Of a stretch of DNA of 64,000 nucleotides, positions 42,156-52,570 are shown piece after piece. Both the position numbers and the translations under genes were made by a program. Position 1 is the first letter of the stretch; every line of letters starts with the position of its first letter. The notes beneath the pieces were generated by a model. The model did not search any database. It was given only the letters and a program-made list of their open reading frames with translations, and had not been told where the DNA came from. The stretch lies in NCBI GenBank assembly GCA_903850425.1, contig CAINLR010000141.1, positions 211,664 to 275,663 on the forward strand, given 5' to 3'. This DNA comes from an uncultured Verrucomicrobia subdivision 3 bacterium. Its GTDB lineage: Bacteria > Verrucomicrobiota > Verrucomicrobiia > Limisphaerales > UBA11358.

Positions 42156-43606
42156 ATTCCTCCCTGATCATGCTGGAAATTTCGGTGATCGGCCTCGGCC
42201 TTGTGCTGATGTTGGCCGATCTGTTTGTGCCCGCCGAGCGCCGTCGTTTCATCGGTTACGCCGCCATCGCGGCCTTGGGCGTATTGCTCGTCACGAGTTT
42301 GAGCGGTAACGGCAGCTGCGGTCAGTTTGGCACCGCGTTCGGCGGTATGTTCGTCAACGACGCGTTGTCCCTGTTCTTCAAACAACTGTTCATCGTCGCC
42401 GCAATTCTGGTTCTGTTCATGGCGGCGGAATTCTCTGACAAACTCGCAGCCGGCAGCGTGGCCGAATATTATTCGCTCATCGTTTTCGCGTTGGCGGGAA
42501 TGTTGTTCGCCGCGTCTTCCAATGACTTTACGATGCTGTTCGTTTCCATTGAACTCATCACGATTACGTTTTACGTCCTCGTCAGTTTTCAACGCAGCAA
42601 ACTTCAGTCGCTCGAAGCCGGCGTGAAATATCTGATTCTCGGTGCGCTGTCCTCGTCGTTCATGGTGTTTGGCATCGCGCTGATTTGGGGAACGACTGGT
42701 GAACTCAACTTCACCAAGCTCGCCGCCGTTGCGCCGCAATTTGCCGACAGCCGCATCTTCCTGCTCGGTGTGCTGCTGGTGCTGGTCGGCCTCGGCTTCA
42801 AGATCGCCGCGTTTCCGTTTCAGATCTGGGCCCCGGATGTTTATCAAGGTGCACCCACGCCGACGACCGCCTTTCTCGCCATCGGTTCCAAAGCCGCCGG
42901 TTTTGTGCTGCTGCTGCGCGTGCTATTCACCGCCGTGCCCAGCGTAACGGCGCATTGGGCGAACCTGCTCATCGTCATTTCCGCCATCACAATTCTCTAC
43001 GGCAATCTCTGCGCGCTCCCGCAGCGCAATTTGAAGCGCCTGCTCGGCTATTCCAGCATCGCGCACGCCGGCTATTTGCTGCTCGGCGTGGCCGCGTTGA
43101 GCGCCAGCGGTCAATCCGCACTGATGTATTATCTCGCCGGCTATGTGTTCACTGTGATGGCAGGATTTTTCGTGATCACGCTGGTGATGCGCCATCTGGC
43201 TACGGAAGACATCGGCGGTCTCGCCGGTTTGAATCAACGTTCGCCGTTGCTTGCCGCCACGCTGACGCTGGCAATGGTTTCGCTTGCCGGCATTCCGCCG
43301 CTCGCGGGTTTCTTTGGGAAATTTTTGTTGCTGAAAGCCGTCATTGAACAAGGCCCGGCGCATCCTGGTTACTATTGCCTCACGTTCACGGCACTGGCCG
43401 GCGTGGTCATCTCGTTCTACTATTATTTCGGCGTCATCCGCGCGATTTACTGGAGCAAAGATCCGACCGACTTGTCGCCAATCGAACTCTCCGCTCCAGC
43501 AAAAGTTTCGCTGTGGGCCTGCATCGCTGGCATGTTCTGGCTCGGCCTGTTTCCGAACACGGTCTTGAACATGACCAATCTCGCGGCGGCAGTCTTCACG
43601 AAATAA
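42152..43606 (+). CDS. nuoN: NADH-quinone oxidoreductase subunit N
   Basis: The protein has 484 residues, about 14 membrane helices. The third antiporter-like subunit has MLFVSIELITITFYVLVSF, KYLILGALSSSFMVFGIALIWG, FKIAAFPFQIWAPDVYQGAPTPTTAFLAIGSKAAGF and NLKRLLGYSSIAHAGYLLLG. All channel Lys/Glu segments appear intact. It is the last gene of the operon; the next gene, convergent, ends only 17 bp away, leaving little room for a terminator. Confidence 0.97.
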   Translation: MNSSLIMLEISVIGLGLVLMLADLFVPAERRRFIGYAAIAALGVLLVTSLSGNGSCGQFGTAFGGMFVNDALSLFFKQLFIVAAILVLFMAAEFSDKLAAGSVAEYYSLIVFALAGMLFAASSNDFTMLFVSIELITITFYVLVSFQRSKLQSLEAGVKYLILGALSSSFMVFGIALIWGTTGELNFTKLAAVAPQFADSRIFLLGVLLVLVGLGFKIAAFPFQIWAPDVYQGAPTPTTAFLAIGSKAAGFVLLLRVLFTAVPSVTAHWANLLIVISAITILYGNLCALPQRNLKRLLGYSSIAHAGYLLLGVAALSASGQSALMYYLAGYVFTVMAGFFVITLVMRHLATEDIGGLAGLNQRSPLLAATLTLAMVSLAGIPPLAGFFGKFLLLKAVIEQGPAHPGYYCLTFTALAGVVISFYYYFGVIRAIYWSKDPTDLSPIELSAPAKVSLWACIAGMFWLGLFPNTVLNMTNLAAAVFTK

Positions 43607-43623
43607 TTCGTCCTGCCCAGTCC

Positions 43624-46600
43624 TTACGGCACGAGTTGCAGCCGGTAATAATTCTGGTCATTCGTCCCGAGGGTGTTGGTGAGATTGAAATTGCCACCGC
43701 TGTCGAACTGGTTTGTCAACAACCGCAGCCAATTGTTCAACGGCGTTGCGATGCTGGTTGAACCGAGCAGATAAAAACTCGCGTTGCCCACGCCGCCGGT
43801 TCCGCTCAATCCCAGGCTGCTTCCCGAAATTGAAATGTTGCCGATGACGGGCGTCGTGGCGAGCACGACGGCAAGCGTCCCGGCGCTGTTCAGCGCATTG
43901 GTGTTCCACGCGAGACCAACCGGCAGCGCCGGAAGTTTGACGCTGGAAAAAGCGCCGCTGTAACTCGCCGCGTTAAACAGCTTGAACGAATCGCCCGTCG
44001 CGAGTTGCGTTCCGCCGCTGTTGGTGACGATGAGCGTGCCGCCGCTGGTCAGCGCACCAAAAACGATGGCGGAATCATTGGTCAGCGGCGAGTGGCTGAT
44101 TTCAAAAATGTTCGTGCTGCCGGCGGCGAGCGTGAGCGAATTGCTGAAAGTGAGTGTGCCGATGGAATTACTGCCGGGTGAAAGAATCGCACCGCTGGCG
44201 ATGCGAAAATCTCCGTTGACGGCGCCGCCTCCAAAAAGAATTTGTTTGTTGACCAGCGTGAAGCCAGGCGATCCCGTCACATCCAGTTGGGCGCTTGCGG
44301 CCAGATAAATGCCGGAAGTGTTGGAAAGGATCTTGGTATCGCCAGTCGCAGCGAGACGACCTGCCAGAATCATGGTTGTCCCCGTGTAACCTTCATCAGT
44401 CGTTAACGTGAGCGTGCCCGCGCCCAGTTTTGTCAATCCCCCATCTGCGGTCGTGCCGAGGGCCGGATCATGAATCAACAGCGCGGCGATGGTGATGGCA
44501 AAGCCGCCGTCGTCAATGATCGCACCGCCGGACTGCACCAGGTTGGTGGCGTAGTTTAACGCCGGCAGAAACGCAGCGTTGTTGGCACCGGCCTTCACCA
44601 CGCCGCCGTTGAGCGCGATGGAATTAGTCTGCGCGGTTTTAGTTTTCGTGAAACCGCCGACAGTCAGTGTGCCGCCATTGAGCCGCAGAAACGATTGTGC
44701 CGTGGTGCGGTTCACATCGTTCAAATTGAGGCTGGCCGCGCCGAGGTTGAGCTGGCCGTTGTTTTGCAAGGTGATGGTCACGTTGCCGCCGGCCAGGTTG
44801 CCGCCAAGATTACAGCCGCCAAGCGTGACGGCCGCATTGTCGCGAATGGTGATGTTGGCGCTGCGATTGCCGCCGCTGCCGTCGCGGCCCAGCGCGCAGC
44901 CGGCTTGCGACGTGGTGACGACGGCATTGGACGCGAACGTCACCGAGCCGCGCGGCACGATGAGATATTTGGAGCCGAGCAGCGCGTTGCCGGTAAATGT
45001 GAAGGCGCCGCCGGTGTCGGCGCCCGGCCGCCATTGACCGGTGCCGGGATAAATGTTGCCCGCCCAGATGCCGGTGCCGTTCGTGCCCTGCATCATCAAA
45101 TCCGACGTCGCGCCGTTGAGAATGGAAAAATCGTTGGTGATCACAATGCCACCACCGACGAGAACGCAGCCGCCGGCATAGGAAACCGGGCCGGTGCCGG
45201 CGGCAGCGTTGTTGGAAAACACCACGTTGCCCGCGGCGTTCGTGAAGCCGCCGGCGAAACTGTTCGAGCCAGTGAAGTAAAGTATCGCCGTCGAGCTGTT
45301 CAGCGTCACGCTGCCGGGACCGTTGATGGCGTTCGTGTAAAGTGCATAGCCGCTCGGCGCGAGAATGAGTGACGTGTTGTTGCTGATGTCGCACGGCGGG
45401 ACGGTGGTTGAGAATTGCAGCGAGCCGCCGTTGACCGTCGTCGGCCCGTTGCAGGTGTGTGTGCCGCTCAGCGTCAGCGCCCCCGCGGAATTTTTTATCA
45501 GCGCGCCGTAACCCGAGAGATTCACGGAACTGCTCAGCGTGGCGGGGTTCGCGTAAATCAGCGTGTCGTTGTTCGTGATACTGCCGGTGAGGCTGCCGTT
45601 GGCGGAAAGGCCGTCGCCAAGTTGCACGACGCCGTCGTTGATCGTGGTGCCGCCGGTAAAGGTGTTCGCCGTGAGCAGGGTCAACTGGCCGCTGCCGGTT
45701 TTGAACAAGGCCGCGCCGCCGCTGATCGCGCCGCTGCCGGTAAAAGTGTAATCCTGCTGCGCCAAAACATAAACCGTCGTCGCGGGCAGATTGCCGCTGA
45801 GCGTGATGGCGGGCGTATTCGCACCCGTGTCGTCGAACGTCACATTGTCGCCGGAGTTGAAGGCGACGAGGTTGGGGCCGTTGAGCCAGTTCACGCCGCT
45901 GCCGTTGCCCCAGAGATTGGCGATCCCGTCGCCCTGCCAAATGAGATTGGATGGCGGCACTACCGGCGACGCCAGCACGGCCACCGAGTTGGTCCACGTC
46001 GTGCCATCACTGCCGGTGACGGTGAATTGAAAAGCGCCCATGCCGGAATAATTTGCCGCCGGCGTGAAGTGCGCGATGTGCCCGCTGTTTAACGTGACGA
46101 CGCCGTTGCTCAAAACCGTCACGGAGTAGGCCGGGGCCACGTTGGTGAAGCCGCTGGTGTATTGCCAGAGATCAATATCCACGGGCGTATTCGTGACCGT
46201 CATCGCGTGCGGGTCGGCGAGCCAGTTCAGGTAACGCTCGAGGTTCGCGTAGCCGTCGGCACCGAGGGTCATCGTGTCGCTGGCGCTGGTAAAGTTCAGC
46301 CCCATCGCCTTCTCCCAGTAATCGGGCATGCCGTCGTTGTCAGTATCAATCGCCGCCACGCCGCCGTTGATCACGCCATAGCCGTTGTTGCCCAAACCGG
46401 TTTGCGTTTGGCTCGTGTAAAAACCGCTGCCGGGCCCGGCGGTTCCTGCGCTCGTGCCGGTTGTGCCGTTGCCGAGCGTCTTGATCTGGCTGATCACCAG
46501 GTCGTCAATCTGGTCGCGCGGAAATGCGCCCGCTTGAGACACGCAGAGACGATAGGCCGTCGTCGCGCTCATATTGGTCAGCGCCGACGTGAGCGCCGAC

Positions 46601-47571
46601 CACGGCGTGGCGAGGATCGTGCCGCCGCCTTGATACCAAAAGGGCGAGTTGGCTGTGCCGTTCAGCGCGCCGTCTTGATTGGAGTCAAACAAGTTGCCGA
46701 CGTAGTAAAGGCTCTGGTTGTTGTCCAATTGAAAGAAAGGGAAATCCGAACTGCCACCAGCGCCCGGGCCGCTGATGAAATAATTGTTCACGAGGTCGTG
46801 GCTGAACGACGTGCTGGTGTGCGTGGTGTAGCCGCCACCGCAGTTGTAGAGCACGTTGTTGACGAAGATGTCATTGATCTTCGAGAGCGGATTGCGGTTG
46901 TGCGAATTGGCAAAAATGGTGTTGAACCAGGACATCGTGCTGTTCGGAGATTCCGTGTGGGCGCCGAACTGCTGGCCGGTCGGATCCGCGTCGAGACAAT
47001 TTTGAAACGTCACCTCGGTCACGGGCGACGCCTGCCAGTCGCTGCTCACCGCATCCACATTATTCCACGGACCGAACTCCATGGAGCAGTGATCAAAAAT
47101 CATCGTGCGGCCGTCCGCCATGGCCAGGGCGTCATCGGTGGAACTTGAAGTTTCGCTGCCGGGCCGGATGCGGATATAGCGGCAGATGATGTTGCTCCGG
47201 CTGGAAAAGGAAATTTCGCCGCCGCGAAAACCGATGCCGCCGCCCGGCGCGGTCTGGCCGGCGATGGTGAGATCGCCCGCGCAGGACACGGCGGAATTCA
47301 ATTTGATGTAGCCGCCGACGTCGAAGACAACGATGCGATGGCTGTGAGCGACGGCGTCGCGAAAGGAACCCGTGCCGCTGTCGGCCAGCGTGGTGACGTG
47401 GTAAACGGAGCCGCCGCGACCGCCGGTGACCTTCGCCCCGAAGCCGAGCGCGCCCGGAAAGGCCGGCGTCTGCGCCGGGCTGGCTTGGGCCACCAACCAG
47501 CCCGCCAGCCAGACGCCACGGATCACGAGCCAGGGAACATTTGGGCGGCGAATAACCGCAATGGGATTCAT
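43624..47571 (-). CDS. secreted pectate lyase-like protein with autotransporter-type beta-strand repeats
   Basis: The protein has 1315 residues. A signal peptide ends near ASPAQ. Residues 35-450 form a right-handed beta-helix domain like PL1 pectate lyases: GFGAKVTGGRGGSVYHVTTL, GDLTIAGQTAPGGGIGFRGG, YIRIRPG and the DALAMADG...IFDHCS and SWFNTIFANSHNRNPL segments. Residues 455-540 are a linker with a Dockerin/thrombospondin-type calcium-like segment (DTDNDGMPDYWEKAMGL). Residues 540-1180 hold autotransporter-associated beta-strand repeats (TYVLAQQDYTFTGSG, LTLLTANTFTGGTTINDG, LTLTTDEGYTGTTMILAG). The C-terminal 70 residues match the common secreted module. No beta-barrel translocator is visible. 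Likely a cell-surface pectin-degrading protein. Confidence 0.85.
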   Translation of the reverse strand: MNPIAVIRRPNVPWLVIRGVWLAGWLVAQASPAQTPAFPGALGFGAKVTGGRGGSVYHVTTLADSGTGSFRDAVAHSHRIVVFDVGGYIKLNSAVSCAGDLTIAGQTAPGGGIGFRGGEISFSSRSNIICRYIRIRPGSETSSSTDDALAMADGRTMIFDHCSMEFGPWNNVDAVSSDWQASPVTEVTFQNCLDADPTGQQFGAHTESPNSTMSWFNTIFANSHNRNPLSKINDIFVNNVLYNCGGGYTTHTSTSFSHDLVNNYFISGPGAGGSSDFPFFQLDNNQSLYYVGNLFDSNQDGALNGTANSPFWYQGGGTILATPWSALTSALTNMSATTAYRLCVSQAGAFPRDQIDDLVISQIKTLGNGTTGTSAGTAGPGSGFYTSQTQTGLGNNGYGVINGGVAAIDTDNDGMPDYWEKAMGLNFTSASDTMTLGADGYANLERYLNWLADPHAMTVTNTPVDIDLWQYTSGFTNVAPAYSVTVLSNGVVTLNSGHIAHFTPAANYSGMGAFQFTVTGSDGTTWTNSVAVLASPVVPPSNLIWQGDGIANLWGNGSGVNWLNGPNLVAFNSGDNVTFDDTGANTPAITLSGNLPATTVYVLAQQDYTFTGSGAISGGAALFKTGSGQLTLLTANTFTGGTTINDGVVQLGDGLSANGSLTGSITNNDTLIYANPATLSSSVNLSGYGALIKNSAGALTLSGTHTCNGPTTVNGGSLQFSTTVPPCDISNNTSLILAPSGYALYTNAINGPGSVTLNSSTAILYFTGSNSFAGGFTNAAGNVVFSNNAAAGTGPVSYAGGCVLVGGGIVITNDFSILNGATSDLMMQGTNGTGIWAGNIYPGTGQWRPGADTGGAFTFTGNALLGSKYLIVPRGSVTFASNAVVTTSQAGCALGRDGSGGNRSANITIRDNAAVTLGGCNLGGNLAGGNVTITLQNNGQLNLGAASLNLNDVNRTTAQSFLRLNGGTLTVGGFTKTKTAQTNSIALNGGVVKAGANNAAFLPALNYATNLVQSGGAIIDDGGFAITIAALLIHDPALGTTADGGLTKLGAGTLTLTTDEGYTGTTMILAGRLAATGDTKILSNTSGIYLAASAQLDVTGSPGFTLVNKQILFGGGAVNGDFRIASGAILSPGSNSIGTLTFSNSLTLAAGSTNIFEISHSPLTNDSAIVFGALTSGGTLIVTNSGGTQLATGDSFKLFNAASYSGAFSSVKLPALPVGLAWNTNALNSAGTLAVVLATTPVIGNISISGSSLGLSGTGGVGNASFYLLGSTSIATPLNNWLRLLTNQFDSGGNFNLTNTLGTNDQNYYRLQLVP

Positions 47572-47944
47572 GCGGACAATTTACCGCATGGCCCCCGCCC
47601 GTCACCATCCACCGTATTGGTTACAGTGCAATCCGATTTGAAATAAGCGCCCGGCGGCCCCCCGCCGCTGCTGCCGCCAATTTTTTAGCAGCCCGCTTGA
47701 CCCGTCGTTTGAGTCTTGATTTGCGCGCGACGCCTCACTGGGCGGTTTAGGTGGTATGCAAACGCCTCGGGGGGTTCCGTTTTTTGGGCCAGGGTTTGGC
47801 TCGCGAGTGGGCCTTTGACCACATTGCCCTGGCCGACCGGGTGCGGGGCGGGCGCTTTCCGGCCGGCCCCAGACCCTGCTCTCCCCGTCCCGCTTACCCG
47901 CCGCTGCCCGACCGCTACATTCCATCCCGCCCGCCACCTTCCCG

Positions 47945-48240
47945 CCAATGGGAACGTCGCCGGCCATTCCGCCGCCCCCATCCGCCTGGGCCAAAGTGCC
48001 GCTGGCCATCCTGCCAAGGCCATTCGGCTCGGCCAAACCACGCTTGGCCATCCCGCCAACCCCCATCCGCCACGCCGGATTGCCGGTTTCAATCCCGCCA
48101 ACCGCCATCCGCCACGCCGGATTGCCGGTTTCAATCCCGCCAACCGCCATCCGCCACGCCGGATTGCCACGGGCAGTCCCGCCAACCCCCATCCGCTCGG
48201 CCAGGATGCCACTGGCAATCCCGAAAATGCCATCCTGGCC
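47945..48240. repeat. 42-bp minisatellite, about seven units
   Basis: CATCCG/CATTCG landmarks occur at 47979, 48021, 48064, 48106, 48148, 48190 and 48231, i.e. at intervals of 42, 43, 42, 42, 42 and 41 bp. The central two units (48064-48147) are nearly identical; outer units are diverged. Each unit contains CCGCCAACC and CACGCCGGATTGCC. There are no unique spacers, so it is not a CRISPR array. Confidence 0.85.
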
Positions 48241-48424
48241 GACAGAAGTGAGACAATCGGTCTCATCAGGTTCGCATTAGCCGCAGAAAACAAGCCATTT
48301 AGCAAAGTAGCAACCAAAACCGGCCGACGGGATGCCCAGCCGCCCGTCCACGCCCTTAAGAGACCTCCATATATAAAACCCGACCGATCACCCATCCACC
48401 AAACAGCCTGCACCGGACGATCGT

Positions 48425-48493
48425 ATGAAAATCTCATCCCGAATCCTGCTCGCCGACACGTTCGCCATCGCGGCCCTGTCCCTGGGTCAGTGA
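48425..48493 (+). pseudogene. signal-peptide fossil of a lost secreted protein
   Basis: ATG 48425 reads MKISSRILLADTFAIAALSL and stops at TGA after 22 codons. It has the make-up of a signal peptide, and one-base shift at the stop continues as AHGAVAGAA, typical after a signal peptidase site. No mature domain follows: pyruvate kinase ends at 48537 on the other strand. Probably a truncated gene, but such a short sequence could be chance. Confidence 0.25.
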
Positions 48494-48536
48494 GCTCACG
48501 GAGCGGTGGCGGGTGCCGCCGCGCGTCGGTGGCCGC

Positions 48537-49955
<1,419 letters not shown>

Positions 49956-50079
49956 GGTGGGAAAATAATCTTACTGAGGGCGATTAAAAGCTTTTATTCA
50001 TTGCCTGCAACTGAAATCAGGCTTGCCACTCCTCCGGGGGCCAGCCATAATTCAACCGTAACTTAAACCAATTAAATTT

Positions 50080-50313
50080 ATGGCTGACGCTGCAAATAAA
50101 TATCCCGAAAACGCCCCCGGCAAATACTACGTGGACAACCAATGCATTGACTGCGACCTGTGCCGCGAAACGGCCCCGGACAATTTTCAGCGCAATGACG
50201 ACGGCGGCTACTCCTTCGTGCACAAGCAGCCCGCCACGCCCGAGGAAGAAACGCGCTGCAAGGAAGCCAAAGAAGGCTGCCCCGTGGAAGCCATCGGCGA
50301 CAACGGCGCGTAG
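50080..50313 (+). CDS. small [4Fe-4S] ferredoxin
   Basis: The protein has 77 residues. One cluster-binding site is visible: C-I-D-C-D-L-C-R-E-T-A-P supplies three Cys, and the fourth is in KEGCPVEAIGD. It resembles single-cluster ferredoxins of the Thermotoga/Bacillus type, in which a second cluster is lost. A soluble electron carrier; its partner cannot be deduced from the location. It is divergent from pyruvate kinase and followed by a strong terminator. The C-terminal P-V-E-A-I-G is characteristic. Confidence 0.92.
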   Translation: MADAANKYPENAPGKYYVDNQCIDCDLCRETAPDNFQRNDDGGYSFVHKQPATPEEETRCKEAKEGCPVEAIGDNGA

Positions 50314-50341
50314 TTCCCGCCCGCCAACTCTTTCAAAACCA

Positions 50342-50370
50342 AACCCGCCGGAAATATCCGGCGGGTTTTT
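50342..50370 (+). terminator. rho-independent terminator after the ferredoxin gene
   Basis: AACCCGCCGG (50342-50351) pairs perfectly with CCGGCGGGTT (50358-50367) around an AAATAT loop, followed by TTT. Read from the opposite strand it also has an A/T flank, so it may act bidirectionally for the kinase gene at 50397. Confidence 0.9.
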
Positions 50371-50396
50371 GGCTTTTACTTTTTACGCGAAATATT

Positions 50397-52427
50397 TCAG
50401 TTGCTCCCCGGCGGCAGGCTTTCCAGCGGGAGGGAAATCCGCACCAGGCCGGAGGGCGATGGCACGATTTCCAGCGTGCCATGGTGCGTCTCGATGATTT
50501 TCCGGCAGACGGCCAACCCGAGGCCCAGACCCACGTTGCGCGTCGTAAAAAATGGGGTGGGCACGCGCTTGGCCGCCTCGGCGCTGAAACCCGCGCCGGT
50601 ATCGGCCACCTCGATGTTCAGCGCACGGTCCCCGGCGCTGCCAGCGGCGTGCAGGCGGACGCCAATGTGCGGTTTTTTCAGATTGGCCTGGAGCGCGTTG
50701 AGCAGGATTTCCGCCAGCGCGTGTTTCAACGCCGCGCGGTCGCCGGTGACGTTGAAGACCTTGCCGCCATTGTCCAGATTCAGTTTCGCCCCTTCGGCCG
50801 GCTGCTGCCGCCGGGCTTCCTGATACGCTTCCTCGACGAGTTTTTCGACCGCACACGATTCCGGCTGGACGATGCCGTCGCGCGCCAGAAAACGCATCTG
50901 CTCGAGCAGCCGCGTGATCCGCTTCACCCCTTCGCTCATCGCCTGGTCCAGCGACGCGCGGAATTCCGCGTCGGCAAATTTTTCGGTGAGCAACTGCTGG
51001 TGCGTCGAAAGCGGCACCAGCGTATTGCCGATTTCGTGCGCGAGCCGGTCGGCCATGGTGCGGACGAGTCGCAAATTAGCGGCTTCTTCCTTGAGCGTGT
51101 GCAATTGCTCGCTTTGCGTGAGGTCGTCGGCGGTGAGCAGGGCCGAGCTGGGCACGGTGGCATTGCCGCGCTGGAACGGCACCACGCTGATGCTGTAAAT
51201 CATGCCCGGCGAATTTTCCGGCTCGTAACGAAACGCTTCGAGCGCTGCGCCGGTTTTCAGCACCTGGTAAATTTTTGCGCCCAGCCGCTGGGGCAGGTCG
51301 CTGAATTCCAGGCCGCCGCTGCGCTCGTTTTTTTTGCCGAAATGCCGCCGCGCCGCCTTGTTCGCGTGCAGCACTTTCAGGTCGCGTCCGACCACGATGC
51401 AGGCGCTGCTCAATTCGCGCAGCACATCGGTCATCATCTCATGGTTGCCGGCCAGTTGGTCATGCAGCCAGATGTTGCGGAGGGCGAGGCCGACTTGCTC
51501 GAGCAGGTGGAAAATCAGTTCCAGTTCGCTGTTCACCAGCGGTTCGCCCGTGATGCGACGGTCAAAAATGGCGACACCGATGAGGCTGTCCCGGTTGTTG
51601 ATCGGCACGGCGACCTGCGTGCCAAGCAGTTCAAATTCCTTCTGGGCCTCGCTGTCGGCGCGGGCTTCGTCGCTGTCGCGGCGCAGAATCCGGCCGAGCT
51701 GCGACAACTGCGCGCCGATGCCGGAATCCAGCGACAGCTCAAAATGCTCCAGCAGGCCGGAGGACAGGCCAATGGCGGCCGCCGCGCGCAGTCGCCGCGC
51801 ATCCTCGGCGCTGGAAATTTCCGTGAGCGGCGCGCACGGCCGGTTCAAAAAAATGGCCGCCCGATTGACGCTCAAAATCTCGCGGAGGAACTGCAGAAAC
51901 TGTTTCAGCATCGCTTCGGCGTCGAGCGAGTGCGTGAGGATGGATGAAAAATCGCGGAGGACATCCAGCGTCTGGCCCGCATTGATGGCCGCGCTGCCCA
52001 TCGAATCCGGCGGGCGGCTAAACGCTGCGGGTGCGGGTGCCAGCGGCAAAACCGGACGGGCCGCGACGGTGGCCTGCGGGAGCCGTTCCAGCACGGAATT
52101 TAAGAGCCGCTGCCGGACGGGTTTGGCCAGCACCTGCGTCACCCCGTGCAGAAACGCCTGCTCCTCCCAGTCGGCCTGCACAAATTCGGTGTAGGCGAGG
52201 ATGGGGATTTTGGCATTGCGGCGGCGCAGCCGTTCGAGGACCCAGACACTTTCGACGCCCAAGAGATCCGCGTCGAGAATACAGACACTGGCGAGGCCGG
52301 GAAGGAGCATCGGTTCGCCTTCTTCGGCATCGCGGCGGTGGACCACTCTAAAGTGTTCCGGGGAAAGACTCGTGCGGATCGCTTCCGCAAAATCAGGGTG
52401 TGACGACAACACCAGAATGGTTTTCAT
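50397..52427 (-). CDS. multidomain sensor histidine kinase with N-terminal receiver-like domain
   Basis: The protein has 676 residues. Residues 1-115 are a CheY-like receiver (Asp52/Asp54 in LDADLLG, Lys102 in LAKPV). Residues 155-325 resemble a GAF domain, and 335-430 a PAS domain. The DHp H-box RLAHEIGNTLVPLS has His464. The ATPase domain has LAEILLNALQANLKK (N box), EVADTGAGFS (G1) and GLGLGLAVCRKII (G2). All core kinase motifs are intact. It is the last gene of the minus-strand set FadL, methyltransferase, two other kinases, 143 bp after the previous gene, so it could be cotranscribed; it takes the position phcQ has in the Phc operon but has a different domain order. Confidence 0.87.
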   Translation of the reverse strand: MKTILVLSSHPDFAEAIRTSLSPEHFRVVHRRDAEEGEPMLLPGLASVCILDADLLGVESVWVLERLRRRNAKIPILAYTEFVQADWEEQAFLHGVTQVLAKPVRQRLLNSVLERLPQATVAARPVLPLAPAPAAFSRPPDSMGSAAINAGQTLDVLRDFSSILTHSLDAEAMLKQFLQFLREILSVNRAAIFLNRPCAPLTEISSAEDARRLRAAAAIGLSSGLLEHFELSLDSGIGAQLSQLGRILRRDSDEARADSEAQKEFELLGTQVAVPINNRDSLIGVAIFDRRITGEPLVNSELELIFHLLEQVGLALRNIWLHDQLAGNHEMMTDVLRELSSACIVVGRDLKVLHANKAARRHFGKKNERSGGLEFSDLPQRLGAKIYQVLKTGAALEAFRYEPENSPGMIYSISVVPFQRGNATVPSSALLTADDLTQSEQLHTLKEEAANLRLVRTMADRLAHEIGNTLVPLSTHQQLLTEKFADAEFRASLDQAMSEGVKRITRLLEQMRFLARDGIVQPESCAVEKLVEEAYQEARRQQPAEGAKLNLDNGGKVFNVTGDRAALKHALAEILLNALQANLKKPHIGVRLHAAGSAGDRALNIEVADTGAGFSAEAAKRVPTPFFTTRNVGLGLGLAVCRKIIETHHGTLEIVPSPSGLVRISLPLESLPPGSN

Positions 52428-52570
52428 GGTGTGGCCGAAATGAAATCACGGTGTGGATTGGCGGTCACTTGCGCGTCATTTTCTACCGAATACACCGGCA
52501 GGTCAATGCAATCCGAGAATTCCCCGCAGCGCGATCGCTTCCGAGTCGCCCCAACCCGGCCGGTCATGGC

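Larger units (their letters stand above)
47572..48536. other. 965-bp region without a convincing gene
   Basis: Between the giant lyase gene and pyruvate kinase there are many overlapping open frames on both strands, produced by a 42-bp tandem repeat (47945-48240) whose length is a multiple of three. Around 48425 there is a signal-peptide-like fossil. I see no RNA gene. A promoter for the lyase gene may lie near its start (47572-47640), but no clear -35/-10 pair is visible. Confidence 0.6.

Noticed and set aside
47945..48240. Possible CRISPR array
   Set aside because: Units abut with no unique spacers; same for the 21-bp repeat at 61932.
47602..48280. Repeat-containing open frames on both strands in the minisatellite
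   Set aside because: Open in several frames simultaneously because the unit is 42 bp; no start signals or non-repeat domain.
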